Shown: in pieces, positions 35,181 through 47,360 of the stretch
Numbering within the stretch: the stretch's first letter is position 1
Layout: the number at the start of each line of letters is the position of its first letter
Assembly: GCF_036320965.1 (NCBI RefSeq)
Contig: NC_092257.1
Coordinates: 18,491,413 to 18,555,412 of the forward strand
DNA length: 64,000 bases
Direction: 5' to 3'
DNA from: Panulirus ornatus
Taxonomy: Eukaryota; Arthropoda; Malacostraca; Decapoda; Palinuridae
Made by a program: the position numbers and the translations under genes
Notes under the pieces: generated by a model
Databases searched by the model: none
Seen by the model: only the letters and a program-made list of their open reading frames with translations
What the model was told of the DNA's origin: nothing

Positions 35181-35794
35181 GTCCTCATTCGATCTAAGAT
35201 CCTTTCGCAGCGCATACAGTCCTGGTGGGCCAGCACACCGGGTGATGCGAACACAACCACTCGACCAGCGTCATGCGCAAGGCTACAGAACCCCGGCGAT
35301 CAGCAGCCTCACACATACACAATAACTATGGGCCATCCTGGTTGGCAGACGGTAGGAGGAGGGGTTAAGGGAAGGGGAGACGTCTCACCTGTGGCGCTAA
35401 TTGGCTCTCCTTCCCCGGGTTTAAATAGGTGAAGAGCTGAGGTTAACGACAGGTGCCACATGTCATCCCCCGCCATTTCAGCAGCTAATTTCGCTGACTG
35501 GTTATCTAAAGACTTGTGTAGCAGGACCGAAGGCTTGAGACTCCAGTAGGTGCGCTATCTGCAGATATGAGTAGTACTTGTAGTAGTTCCTATAGCAAGA
35601 CTGGTTTTCATAACTCGCTCGAATCCAGCGTCAGCTCTCTATCAAAGTGGGCGATCAGTTCGTTCCATGATCTGTGTTCTTCAGCGAACTCTTTCGCTGA
35701 TATCTGGTGACCCACCATTCTCCATGCACTAGCTACTTGCTCCCTATCATCAGCCCACCACTCTGCACCTTCCAGTTTTTGCTTCAATCTCCCA
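35179..35794. other. Unassigned DNA
   Basis: The minus frame from the adjoining 21-bp array runs on to 35608 with a non-repetitive 60-residue tail of natural-looking composition, but no family is recognised. Confidence 0.4.
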
Positions 35795-36215
35795 AGTGCT
35801 ACTTCTACCCTACATCCGCCACTACACACCTTCCAGCCACCACCTTCCACCTTCCAGCTACCACTTCCCACCTTCCAGTCACCACTACACACCTTCCAGC
35901 TTCCACTACACACCTTCCAGCCACCACTTTCTACCTTTAAGCCACCATCCTTCACCTTCCAGCCACCACTCCTCACCTTCCAGCCACCCTTCCCCACCTT
36001 CCAGCCACCACTCCTCACCATCCAGCCACCCTTCCCCACCTTCCAGCCACCCTTCCCCACCTTCCAGCCACCACTCCCCACCTTCCAGCCACCCTTCCCC
36101 ACCTTCCAGCCACCACTCCCCACCTTCCAGCCACCCTTCCCCACCTTCCAGCCACCCTTCCCCACCTTCCAGCCACCACTCCCCACCTTCCAGTCACCAA
36201 TTCCAATCCTTCATC
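35795..36215. repeat. 21-bp minisatellite (CACCTTCCAGCC type)
   Basis: About 19 copies. TTCCAG recurs exactly every 21 bp (35831, 35852, 35873, 35894, 35915). CCACTCC and CCCTTCC subtypes alternate at the right. The minus-strand frame has a 7-residue GGWKVG-type period. Confidence 0.94.
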
Positions 36216-36454
36216 CACCACTTCCTCCTCCACTTGCTGCCATCCAACCACCACCCTAGCCTAACCATCCACATCCTGGCTTAATCAGTCCTTCGTCCCC
36301 TGCTGACCGCGACTCATCCTGGAAAGTGCATTACCCTGTTCTTCCCGGAGGCGTCTCCAGCCGCCCGTAATCAAGAGATATTTTTCTTAGTCTGGTTCTT
36401 CTCCCGTGACGCCAACGGGCGTCCCACCACACCACTCACTCTGCCTCGATCCCT

Positions 36455-36575
36455 CAGCACGACGGTACGATCCCTTTGCACGACGGTACGATCCCTCAGC
36501 ACGACGGTACGATCCCAAAGTCCCACGGTACGTTCTTTTAACACGACGGTACCATCCATTCGCAGGATGGTTACG
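36455..36575 (+). repeat. 21-bp dispersed repeat family, block D
   Basis: Five to six copies with core CAGCACGACGGTACGATCC, the same family as the blocks at 1909, 3646 and 55205. Confidence 0.88.
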
Positions 36576-36649
36576 GTCTACTGTTTTCATAACCTGCTCT
36601 TTGAGTTGACCATCAGGATGCATGTTAATGACCAAGCCATCATAACAAA

Positions 36650-36677
36650 GGACCGTACCGTCACGCTTGAGACCTCG
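36650..36677 (-). repeat. 21-bp family, single inverted relic
   Basis: GGACCGTACCGTCACGCTTG matches the inverted unit and lies about 75 bp beyond block D. That spacing is similar to the gap between direct block A and inverted block B. Confidence 0.55.
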
Positions 36678-36846
36678 AGTTACCATCATCTGCGTCATTA
36701 CGCGGAGTTACCACCAAGTTACGTCTGCTGACGCAAGTTCCAATACGTATTGTGACAGCAAGAACACTACTGAGAATGCGTATGAGGGATGAAAGTCAGA
36801 ACAATACCACTTTGTACTAGAACCTTACAGCCTTGGATTATGTTAC

Positions 36847-36991
36847 CTTACCTTACTTTACCCCAACACACCAGTGCATTAACCCCTCTACCTGACCTAC
36901 AGTTATCTATATCATGTTTCTACCTTATCTTACCCCAACACACCAGTGCATTAACCCCTCTACCTGACCTACAGTTATCTATATCATGTTT
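36847..36991. repeat. 72-bp tandem duplication
   Basis: Two nearly identical copies around CCCCAACACACCAGTGCATT (36861 and 36933), each ending in ATCTATATCATGTTTCTA. Confidence 0.94.
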
Positions 36992-37102
36992 CTAGCCTAG
37001 GGACTCTTAATGTCATGTACCTTTCCAGCAGCTCTTTCTACCACACACGTCCCCACAGCACCAAAACACCATGGGGACGACCGGCTCACATCCTCCTTCT
37101 TA

Positions 37103-37106
<4 letters not shown>

Positions 37107-37177
<71 letters not shown>
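37107..37177. repeat. (CT)n microsatellite
   Basis: A pure CT run. Confidence 0.96.
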
Positions 37178-37180
<3 letters not shown>

Positions 37181-37301
37181 CTCCCGGCGCCACGGCAACA
37201 CAATAACTGGCGCCATCTAAGGGCCTCAGAACAAATCGATGGCGTCTCCCGTTCAGGCGCCTGGAAGCCCACAGGCGGGAGGTGAGCGTACGCCTGGAAG
37301 G

Positions 37302-37608
37302 TGACTGATGCTGTGTTGGGTGTGCCAGGCTACAACACTGATGCTATGTTGGGTGTGCCAGGCTACAACACTGATGCTATGTTGGGTGTGCCAGGCTACA
37401 ACACTGATGCTGTGTTGGGTGTGCCAGGCTACAACACTGATGCTATGTTGGGTGTGCCAGGCTACAACACTGATGCTGTGTTGGGTGTACCAGGCTACAA
37501 CACTGATGCTATGTTGGGTGTGCCAGGCTACAACACTGATGCTGTGTTAGGTGTACCAGGCTACAACACTGATGCTGTGTTGGGTGTGCCAGGCTACAAC
37601 ACTGGCTT
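37302..37608. repeat. 33-bp minisatellite
   Basis: About nine copies of a unit built from CTGATGCTATGTTGGGTG and TGCCAGGCTACAACA. Open for 106 codons from an ATG at 37301 with period TDAMLGVPGYN. No signal, domain or splice context makes this a convincing gene. Unrelated in sequence to the 33-bp satellite at 26.8 kb. Confidence 0.94.
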
Positions 37609-37719
37609 CCTGCTTGTGTGACCTTACACTACATTTACCTAATTACTTCCTTTCCCGTAATTTATCTTTTACGTTGTAATGATAGCCACAGTAATCCATT
37701 CCATACCCTACCTACCTTG

Positions 37720-38110
37720 TGTAGAGGTTAACGAAACCTTGTAGATTGCAATAACATATCCTTACAGAACTCAACAAGAACTTGTAGAGGCCACAACACC
37801 TTGTAGATCTTAATAACATCCTACAAGAACACCGTGTACAACCCAAAAACACCTTGTAGAAACCAAGAACACCTTGTACAACCCAACATCATCTTGTATA
37901 ACCAACCAACCCATTATAGAATCCAGTAACACCTTTTAGAACCCTACTGTACTTTATAGAAACCAGCAAAACCCTGTAGAACCCAACGACACTTTCTAGA
38001 ACCCAACTAAACCCAGTAGAACCCACCCGCACCTTGTAGAACCCAAGAACATCATATGCAGATCGTACGCACACCCCGCAGACCCTAACAGCTCGTAGAT
38101 TCTACCAGCA
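37720..38110. repeat. Degenerate 20-21 bp repeat
   Basis: Worn iterations of AACACCTTGTAGAACCCAA. Spacing is irregular, so this is an old array. Confidence 0.75.
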
Positions 38111-38749
38111 CCTTGTAGAAGCAAGGGCAACAATCAGCAGAGTATCGTAGACGTAACCCAATACATCAGCTCCCCCCGAGAACTACAGACATGAACGGTA
38201 TACACCATTTCGTAGTGCCAGGTTCATGAGGTCTTGACGTCATACGGTATTGCCGATCTCTCTCTGGCGTCCAGGACCCTCAGCGTACGCCATGCACAAA
38301 GTCCTGACCCCATGACACCGCCAGACAGTCATGTACTGATGGAAAACAATTTCCCTGACATAATGCTTCCAATTTTCCTATTACACACACATAAAATTCG
38401 AGGGAAAAGATAAACTATGTATCTCTACCATCTTCTTCCCAGTCCAGTCTTCCCCCCCAATTACACTGTATAGATCTACCCAAGGCCATAGACATCTATT
38501 TCTATCTAATGCCTAACTTCACCCAGGTCTGTGGCCTTGAATCAGCTATAGACGCCAATAGACAGAACTGGAAATCGTCTAATTACCTCAATGCAAATGC
38601 CATCTTTATCCATACGCTGGGGGGGGGGGGGTAATATGACCTTTCAGAGGCGAGGCTGTTGCTACCCGTATGTGGGTGTCAAAGGTCAAAGGTGACCTTT
38701 TTCTAAAACCATCTGAATTCATGACTGCTATGTCTCCCTAATCACACAG
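38111..38749. other. Unassigned DNA with poly-G run
   Basis: A G13 run lies near 38619-38631. Otherwise unassigned. Confidence 0.5.
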
Positions 38750-39080
38750 ACAAGGCAGACAACTGACACCCACAAGGCTAACACAGACACCTAGGAGGAT
38801 TATACAGACACCAAGAGGAATGACAGAGACACTCACGAGACAGACACAGACACTTAGGAAACAGAAACAAGACACCCAAGAGGCAGACACAGACACTTAG
38901 GAAGTAGACACAGACACTTAGGAAAGAGACACAAGACACCCAAGAGGTAGGCACAGACACTTAGAAAGTAGACACAGACACTCACGAAGCAGACACAGAC
39001 ACTTAGGAAACAGACACAGACACCCAAGAAGCAGACACAGACACTTAGGAAACAGACACAGATACTTACAAGGCACAGAA
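38750..39080. repeat. 21-22 bp minisatellite (CAGACACAGACAC type)
   Basis: About 15 copies in which CAGACACAGACACTTAGGAA and CAGACACAGACACCCAAGAG forms alternate, so the effective period is 42-43 bp in places. Confidence 0.88.
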
Positions 39081-39244
39081 CATAGCGGTGCCACACCTTA
39101 CACTCCTTGGCTACATACACACACCCAAGAATGACCGTAAACTCTCCCCCTAGCAACATACCTCACATACACCCACTAATGAACACAAGAATAGGGGACG
39201 TAAACTTTAAATAAAACACCTTAATTACGAGGGAACTGGTGGAT

Positions 39245-39655
39245 GTCGAGCTGGTCGATAACTGTGGAGATGACAAGGGGACAAGGACACTGGTAGAAAG
39301 CGGGAAGGGGCGTCCAGCTGGTCGATGACAGAGTAGGAACAAACAGAGTCGAGGAGTCAAGGTGGGGAGGTCGTCAAACTGGTCGATAAATGAGGAGGAA
39401 CAGGGGACGAGAAGACTGGTAAGAAGGAGGGAGGAGAGGATCGACCTGGTCGATAACTGAGGAAGAACAGGGATGAGGAGACTGGTAGCGGGAAGGGAGC
39501 GTCGAGCTGGTCGATCACAGAGAAGAAACAAACAGGGACGAGAAGAGTGGGTGGGGCAGGGGGTCGTCCAACTGGTCGATAACTGAGGAAGGATAAAGAG
39601 AGACGAGGAGATTGGTAGGCATCGAGCTGGTGGACGACTGAGGAAGGACTAACAG
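39245..39655. repeat. Degenerate 61-67 bp tandem repeat
   Basis: The landmark AGCTGGTCGATAACTGAGGA recurs in varied form near 39249, 39316, 39378, 39444, 39505, 39570 and 39625. The last interval is shorter. Confidence 0.8.
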
Positions 39656-39694
39656 AAGTAATAAGTGCGAGCGGTGACAGAGGACCTGCCTGGG

Positions 39695-39803
39695 TGGGGA
39701 CTGCCAGGAGGAAGACGAAGAGGGCGGCGCCCATAGGGGCTGGCCGTGTGGGCGGCGGCACTGCCCCCACACACGCCCACATGGACGTACTGAATCGAGT
39801 CAA
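39695..39803 (-). other. Possible signal-peptide-encoding stretch (speculative)
   Basis: On the minus strand an open frame from 39803 reads into MGAALFVFLLAVPTQAGPLS, which has the shape of a secretory signal peptide, and then continues into the 61-67 bp repeat. No recognised mature domain or convincing splice donor follows. Chance is a real alternative. Confidence 0.2.
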
Positions 39804-40982
39804 AAATCGAACCTAATGGGGAGCAACCGACAGCCCTCTCCGGGGCGCAGACAGATGTAATCTACACTTGCCTTCCCTATTAGCACGAAAGGCACTCGAA
39901 GACTGTTAAAATATCACCACTGAAATCAAGAGGGGCCACAGACACGACGCCAGAACTGCCTCACCACACTACCTTAAAGCATACACAGAAACATTATGGC
40001 CCGCCCACTGGTAACCTTCGACTATCACTTGACACATATGTTACCTTATGTTTACCTTATATTACTCTGCCTTGATTTCGAAGGTGTAACCTCACCACCA
40101 ACAGCTCGGGCTGAGTCCCGAGTTCCTGTGTTGGTCTAGTGGTCTAGTCAGGCTGATGGAGGCTACGGACCGTAGTAAACCTACGTAGACCACAACAGTC
40201 AGGCTGGGTGTGGTATATTCTGTAGATACTGAGAAAATGTCTCCACTGGACCTTCCAAAGCGTTTCTGAAGCTACAAGCAATGGGTCAAACCTAATCTTA
40301 GGGGGTCCCGGGGGATGTTCGAAGTGCTTTCTGCTGATGTGCCAAATGCATCACCTCTTGACGTCAGCTGTATTATTTTACATGGATTTCCCTGACGCGT
40401 TGGGTTCATGAGGTACTATTTTCATGCGTGTAGCTTGGCAACCATGCCCCTCAGGATTTCCCCGGGCGTAAATTACGATATGCTTCCTCCGTCGGCGCCA
40501 CAGGGTGTGTGTACCAAAGCAGCCAGGGTTGTGCTGGGTAGGCAACTCTAAGGGTCACGGCCTCAAATAACCCGACTGACAAGACGAGGAACAATGTAGT
40601 TTACCTTACGTGACCTGCATGTTAGTTTTGGCAAGTGGTCTGCCCTCACAGCCCAGCCAGTGACGAAGCTGCACTGTTTTTCCCTTTGATCAGTACTGCC
40701 TAAATCTATCACACACCATCTGGTGGCCAGACCTGCAGCAAAATCGTGTGCCCACACCTGACATGCTGACATGTGGCCATACCTGCGGCATTATCATCAT
40801 GATGTGGCCACACCTGCAGCACCACCATGTGGCCACTCCGTTCATGCTAGCACATGGACGAACCTCCCATACTTTCACTTACATAAAGGCTCGCCGCTCA
40901 CAAGCTTCGCTGAGTTTACAGCGTCCTAGAGATCATGCACACGTCTGCACACCACCTGTACTCACATGAGGACCTGGCAACA
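39804..40982. other. Unassigned DNA
   Basis: Imperfect iterations of ATGTGGCCACACCTGCAGCA lie near 40765-40845, and CAACAGCTCGGGCTG (40099) recalls the left end of element E. Nothing else recognised. Confidence 0.5.
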
Positions 40983-41200
40983 CGCAGGTTCTGCCCCGCC
41001 CTCACACCACAATCAGCCACATCCTGGCAATATGCAGGGTCTGCCCCGCCCTCACACCACAACCAGCCACACCCTGGCAACATGCAGGGTCTGCCCCGCC
41101 CTCACACCACAACCAGCCACACCCTGGCAACATGCAGGGTCTGCCCCGCCCTCACACCACAACTGGCCACACCCTGGCAACATGCAGGGTCTCTCCGGCC
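40983..41200. repeat. 50-bp minisatellite
   Basis: About 4.5 copies. CTGCCCCGCCCTCACACCAC recurs at 50-bp intervals (41041, 41091, 41141). Confidence 0.94.
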
Positions 41201-41269
41201 TGAATGAGTTTAAAACCCTTTCCCCGTACCACATATACTGTAATCACACACACACACGCATACATAATT

Positions 41270-41271
<2 letters not shown>

Positions 41272-41336
<65 letters not shown>
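41272..41336. repeat. (AT)n microsatellite
   Basis: A pure AT run. Confidence 0.96.
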
Positions 41337-41339
<3 letters not shown>

Positions 41340-41857
41340 TCAAGCGAAGGTAAATGTATCTCCATTTGCAAAATGATTTCTTCATCTTGTGTTTGTTGAG
41401 CCAATGTCTCAGGTTTGTTCCTCCTCCGTAGCTCGAGAAACTTGCCTCACTATGGTACATGAACGGAACGAACCGGTCCATACATATATGTATATATATA
41501 TCCGTGGGTAGGAGGTGTGTCATTCCCCTTGACGTGACCCTGGACACCGTAAACGCCCAACGGCAAAACGAGTGTTAACATGATAATGGCCATTCGTGTC
41601 GTATGCTCACAAGCCGTACAAGTGGACTCGCGAGAAAGACAGTGTCGCGACGTTCTGACACACATTCTGATAATCCAGTTTTCCAAACTTCCGAGAGACT
41701 GCACACTCTGCCGGGCCCTTGTTAGCAGGGAAGGGTCCGCACTGCCTCAGTGGTCTCTCCTTATTGCCCCCAACACACGAACTGGAAACTGGGACTGACT
41801 GGATTAATGGCTCATCCGCCTTCATCACTAGAGGAGTCTGTAGGTGGAGACACCCCA
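41337..41857. other. Unassigned DNA
   Basis: No recognised feature. Confidence 0.5.
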
Positions 41858-42070
41858 TCACCAATGGAGGAGGATGTCTGAAGCTGGAGCCACACCTTCT
41901 ACAGTGGAGGATTCTGCAGGAGGACCCACAGTGCTAGAGGTAGATGGAGCCACAACGTTATTGGTGTCTGTGGATAGAGCCACAACACTGGGAGGCGTCT
42001 AAAGGTGGACCACAACACTGAGGGTGTCTGCAGGAGGAGCCACAACCCCTAGGAGGCACCTGCAGGAGGT
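41858..42070. repeat. Degenerate 30-bp tandem repeat
   Basis: About seven worn copies on the pattern GGAGCCACAACACTGGGAGG followed by TGTCTGCAGGA. Confidence 0.75.
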
Positions 42071-42605
42071 AAGAAAGCGAAGTCTTCCCCAACAGCCACA
42101 TCACCAGGGAGTTAACTCGACCACAAGACCTGTTCAGTATATGATAATACCAGATACCTTGTGGATCCAGGCGGTGCCACGTTATGAATATTCTTATATA
42201 AATCATAATATATGATGCCCCCCTCGACCACCTCCTTAACTGACAAGGCTGCCCGCCATCTTCATGCAGTGACACCATACCCGGGGCACTCCACCTGCAT
42301 GACAATAATTAGGTGTTACTCACACCTTCTCGTACCTTCCTCCACGTATACTTTACATTACTGCTGGGGGGCGGGAGACTTGACTTTATCCTCCGCAGCT
42401 TAGCGTGTGATTAAGCTTCCTTAATGAGGGCTCTGGCCACCAAGGTGTTGGTTGCCACAGCACCCGACCCTCACTTATCGTGGAGTGTGCAGCCCAGCGA
42501 GTTGGGTACACCTTGCAGAAAGTTGTCAAGTTATTTCTAGTAAGTCTAAAGGTTATCCTATATTTACCGGCCGTAGGTTAAAGAGCCACTGGTCCCCTGG
42601 ACTCA
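42071..42605. other. Unassigned DNA
   Basis: No recognised feature. Confidence 0.5.
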
Positions 42606-42855
<250 letters not shown>

Positions 42856-43012
42856 TAAGGCATCCCTGCTCCTCAGTGGGTCCCAAAATTTTTGCACATT
42901 CTACAGGGCATGAGGCAGCCCTCCCAGCTGGGACCACCAGCTGGATCCCTGCAGCCACTGTCGTGGTAGGCACCATCCTCTCCCCAACCTCCAAGGTGCC
43001 AGCACCAACCTG

Positions 43013-43146
43013 ACACACAGACACACACACACACACACACATGGCACCAGCCTGAACTCTCTCGCTCCCTGAGGTCCCCCGAAGCTGGCACCGCCCGTTA
43101 TATCAACAAGTTCCCCTGTGGTTCTCTCTCTCTCTCTCTCTCTCTC
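43013..43146. repeat. Short (CA)n and (CT)n runs
   Basis: CA at 43013-43040 and CT at 43121-43146. Confidence 0.9.
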
Positions 43147-43516
43147 CCTACATCAAGCACTACTTCCTCTGGCTCTCTCCGTGTCCGGCCGCCTGTCAAC
43201 GCCTTGAGCAGAGCACCAGAAGGTGAGAAAAAAAATAAAATATCAGACGAGGTATTTCATGAAATGGGAGGCCATATAAGGCATCACTCAAGAGGGAAGG
43301 TATTAGCTCGGGGTGACTCTGGGTCGGACGTCTTCAGGTTATAGGCTCATAAAAATCTGTTGGACGAGCTGAACGGTCTCTACCGTAGGATGAGAATTTC
43401 GTGCCTCGCACCTTTCGTGGTGACGGCGATGATGATGTTACGAGAGTGGTGCGTCGCTGGGAGTAGTTCCACGGACGCGGGGTCGGTGGCGAGGGTTGAT
43501 TTTACGTCGATAGCGT
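43147..43516. other. Unassigned DNA
   Basis: No recognised feature. Confidence 0.45.
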
Positions 43517-43810
43517 AGCCAGGGTGGAGGAGGAGGAGGAGGAAGAGGAGGAGAGAGGGTGGATGTGTGGACAGGAGGGGTGAGGGTGGAGGTGTGGACA
43601 GGTGGAGAGAGGGTGGAGTTGTGTACAGGAGGATAGAGGGTGATTTGGACAGGAGGAGCGAAGGCGGAGGTGTGGACAGGAGGACAGAGGGTGGAGGTGT
43701 GGACAGGAGGAGCGAGAGTGGAGGTGTGGACAGGAGGAGCGAGAGTGGAGGTGTGGACAGGAGGAGCGAGGGTGGAAGTGTGAACAGGAGGAGTGGGAGT
43801 GGAGGCATCC
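43517..43810. repeat. 27-bp purine-rich minisatellite
   Basis: About nine copies of AGGTGTGGACAGGAGGAGC followed by GAGAGTGG, preceded by a GGA-rich stretch. Confidence 0.9.
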
Positions 43811-44327
43811 TGCTGGTTGGGGCGGTCGGAGTAGACCGGAGTGATATAGGAGAGGGTCGAGGGGGATCGGAGAGTGCGGGTACAAAGCACCCAGGAGGAG
43901 GTTTAGGTGTGCTGGGGAGTACTAGAGTGAGGCGGGAGAGGTTCAGAGGATAGGCAGCAAGCACCAGCTGAGGTGGGGGTGAGGTGACAGCTGTGTGTAG
44001 CCGGGCAGCTGGGGTGGCGGCCGGTGCCGTGTGGGTCGAGAGCGTCGAACCTCCACGTCTCTACCACACGACAGAACAACAAGAGCCAAGGACACGCCAC
44101 ATCCCACACACTGTTAACGCAGACTACGCTCACCACAGCCCTGACACTCTACAACCGCACGTACTCTGCTGCCACAACACCCAGGCCAAAGTACATATCG
44201 TCGTCCATATCTCGACTGCGATGGTGGAAGGATCTCTGAACACAGGCGTCCATTACCCCTTGGTTATGATGGATTGATATTTGACCTGTCCACTAAGCGT
44301 CGGGTCTTGGACCAGGTCAATCAATAC
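43811..44327. other. Unassigned DNA
   Basis: The right end (44290-44327) matches, inverted, the right flank of 21-bp block C. Confidence 0.5.
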
Positions 44328-44352
44328 CCAAGGGTCGTACCGTCGTGCTCAA
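44328..44352 (-). repeat. 21-bp family, single inverted copy with conserved flank
   Basis: AGGGTCGTACCGTCGTGCTC is one family unit in inverted orientation. To its left, CAATACCCAAGG and GACCAGGTCAATC read in reverse as the block C flank (CCTTGGGTAT... CTGACCTG). Confidence 0.8.
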
Positions 44353-44631
44353 ATGATCAAGGCGGAAAGTAGATATGAGAGAGATGTGGAATGGATGTTA
44401 TATACCAGCCTTCCTCTTTATGTACTCCCGGGACCATACTCCTTCAGTGCTGGCTCCTCCTAAAGTTTTAAGCCGATCTCAACCACACTTGCCATCCATC
44501 CTCGGGACACTCAGAGGGTATCTCATAAACACATCTCGTGTGTACATTATGTACAGTGTTTGGTTATCATGTTGAGGAATCAGGAAATCAGGAGTTTTTT
44601 TTAAAGGCAAATACACTGTCATGGAAGGTTT

Positions 44632-44915
44632 GACTAAAAAGGCCACCCTATACAGCTCAAAGGATAAAGGCCACTCTATAACACTCTAAAAATAAAGGGC
44701 ACCCTATGCCTCTCTAAAGGCCACTTTGTACCTCTCTGAAGATAAAGGCCACCTTGTACTCCTATGAGGATAAAGGCCACTTTGTTCCCGCCAAAGGATA
44801 AAGGTCACATTGTACCTCTTTACGGATAAAGGCCACCTTGTGCCCTTATAAGATAATGGCCACCCTATACCCATTGAGGATAAAGGCCACCTTGTACCCC
44901 TTTAAGGATATCAGT
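44632..44915. repeat. Degenerate 27-31 bp tandem repeat
   Basis: About ten copies on the pattern GGATAAAGGCCACCTTGTAC plus CCCTTTAA. Confidence 0.82.
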
Positions 44916-46002
44916 AGCGGCGTATGACAAATGCTGCTTTTAAAGAACACCTTCTCCCAGTGGGTCATCTCCTAACCACCTTTTCATTCCCTTCACCTCA
45001 CCTACGTACACCAAGCAAAGACCAGTCTCAAATCTAAAAAAAAAACAAACAAATAAAAAAGAAATCTACCATCACGAAAATAAGATTCAACTTAAACCCA
45101 TGAATATTAATTTTCATTCCATATGCATGAAAAAGATGAAGAGAAATTTTTTTTTTTTTATCTAGATGGCTTTGATGTATAATGAAGGCTATTCTTATCT
45201 CGAGGAGAATATTGGCCCGTTTTAGAGTTGATGAATATCTTTTCCCCTCGCTATGTGAGGCCGGAGACACAGCCCTCCAGAGTGTATGTGGTCGAGGAAT
45301 GATTATCCATGAAGGAAGGTGTTTATTCATCCTCCCCCTTCCGCCCCTCGCCTCTCGTTTGGTGTGAATGATGTAGTATGCCGTAGACAGTCTTAACGAT
45401 GATGATGACCTCTCCCTGGTAGTTGATTGGCCCTAGAGCCTAAATGACCAACCAACGTGGACCATTCGACCCTTTAAGTCTCCTCCCGAGCAGACGATGT
45501 GCTCTTAAGAATATAATTCATGACACAAGTCTAGTTGGGCTTTACGGGATTACGATCGTAATTACGAAACAAATCGAGAAATAACCTCTGAACTTGATTA
45601 TAAACTCAACTCCATATGGGCATGGTAGGATCCAAAATACAAGTAACAAAAACTCACGTTTAAAAAAAAATCATCGTGAGTTTAAATTCTTTTTTTCTAT
45701 TACAGAAAATCGGGAGAAAATTTATGAATTTTCAAATAAAAATCAGGAATAATCCGGAGGTGCTTGTCAGGAGGTGTACACTTGCACAGTACACTGTACA
45801 CTTCAGCTGTGAAGGTAACACTGACCCCTCTACCAGGTGCAGTGATGCCAGCTACAAAATGCTTCTTTCAATCGATAGTGAAATCTGCGTGTGGCGGGAG
45901 GGGGTGTGTTGCCGAGGTTGGCCATACTGTACTGAGGGGGCCCCACCATGGGGCCTCCTGCAATAATTGATGAGTGACGTCACCGCTGACCTATCAACCC
46001 GT

Positions 46003-46004
<2 letters not shown>
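44916..46004. other. Unassigned AT-rich DNA
   Basis: A-rich (45036-45062) and T-rich (45149-45160) runs, otherwise nothing recognised. Confidence 0.5.

Positions 46005-46040
<36 letters not shown>
46005..46040. repeat. (CA)n microsatellite
   Basis: A pure CA run immediately left of the second copy of the dispersed element at 266. Confidence 0.95.
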
Positions 46041-46044
<4 letters not shown>

Positions 46045-46285
46045 AGACACCCTATAAACATCCCTGTATATCTGTCACGCTGGCTATCTAAATGTACCTC
46101 AACCACATGCTTGTCCAGAATGTGGAAATATCCAGCTCATCTTAATCTTAAGCTCTTGTACTACTAGTTAACTAGTAACTATCATGGCCTCCTAGTTCTG
46201 TAAAATCTGTAATACCTTAACTATGCATTGGCAGTCAAATGGCGCCCTACATCCACTAAACCTTTATCTATCTATCTACACCAGG
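46041..46285 (+). mobile_element. Dispersed element, copy 2 (partner at 266)
   Basis: Matches 266-465 in block order and ends in TCTATCTATCTAC. Here no 51-bp array has formed at the end, so this copy may show the state before expansion. Confidence 0.55.
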
Positions 46286-47360
46286 TAACGACAATGTGAA
46301 GACCTGAGGACGACAGATAACACTAAAGTGACGAGTAAGATCATCACACACAGGTATAGTGTGACGAACCAGACCGTCACGTAACTTCAGTGTGACGACC
46401 GAAAACGTCTACACCTCCATGGCAACTGAAGAGTGCCAGAGGGTGACACACTGTCGAACCCCTTCCCTCCTCACCCCCGTCGCAGGGTTCCTCCCTCGCG
46501 CTATTTCCTCTTCTACAGAGGACTCTGGTTCTCACGCCAGCACCCGAGCTCCTACAGACAGACATACAAGCACAAGCAAGGAGAACAGGTGGAGAGCAAT
46601 GGGGGAAGAGAGAGGGGGGGAAAGAATAAAAATGACGAGGGTAGATAAGAATAGTGAGAAGGTAAGGGAGAGAGAGAGAGGAGAGACAGAGGTATATGGG
46701 AGAGGATAGAGCATATGGCACGGCAGGGGACGAGGATAAAGGGGCAAGGCTCATGAGCGACCGACCCTGACAACCCCCCAAGATATGCATAGGCACAAAA
46801 ACCAACGGGGGAAATGATGAGGAGGATCGTTGGTGTCTTGGTGAGGGCTGGGGAGGAGGAGCCCTGGTGCCTCGGGGAGTCTGGTGCGACGGTGGTGGGA
46901 CACCTAGCCTGGTGAAGCCAACACTGGCTCTGCCACACTCCTGGTGAAACGTCTTGGGTTGGGATTTATACTTTCCCCCTTCTCCTGAGGGAGGGGAGGA
47001 GGTGGGGTTACTGGCGAAGCCTCTCTCGGAAGCTGTCCTCAGTGCAAATCCTTCCTGATGAAGCCATTTAGGTGAAACCCCTTGGGCTACGTGAGAGACA
47101 CAACAACAATGTCTCTCTGTGGTGGAGAGACTGAGAGAGGGGTCGGTAATGTAAGACCACAGCTCACTAGTGGCCTGACACTACTGGCCAGACAGAGGAG
47201 GGACCCGGTCTGCCCTGATGGGTCCATTCCTCTAGCACTCTTCAGTCTACTCACAGGTTTCAGGATCAATTTGTACGTGTCCACGTGAGCATAGGTGTGG
47301 CCACAGTACGTGGGGTCCGGGAGGTGCAGTAACCCACAGGTAGGGAAGTGGCAGTGAGAG
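46286..47360. other. Unassigned DNA, purine-rich centre
   Basis: Purine-rich at 46590-46690. Irregular GGTGAAGCC / GGTGAAAC iterations at 46910-47085. Confidence 0.5.

Noticed and set aside
37301..37621. 106-codon ATG-initiated frame with an 11-residue repeat
   Set aside because: Tidy start and stop, but entirely repeat-derived, no signal peptide, and another frame is also open. Not supportable as a gene.
47055..47095. Second hammerhead-like arrangement (CTGATGA then GAAA)
   Set aside because: The intervening segment does not form stem II and no UH site with stem I partner follows.
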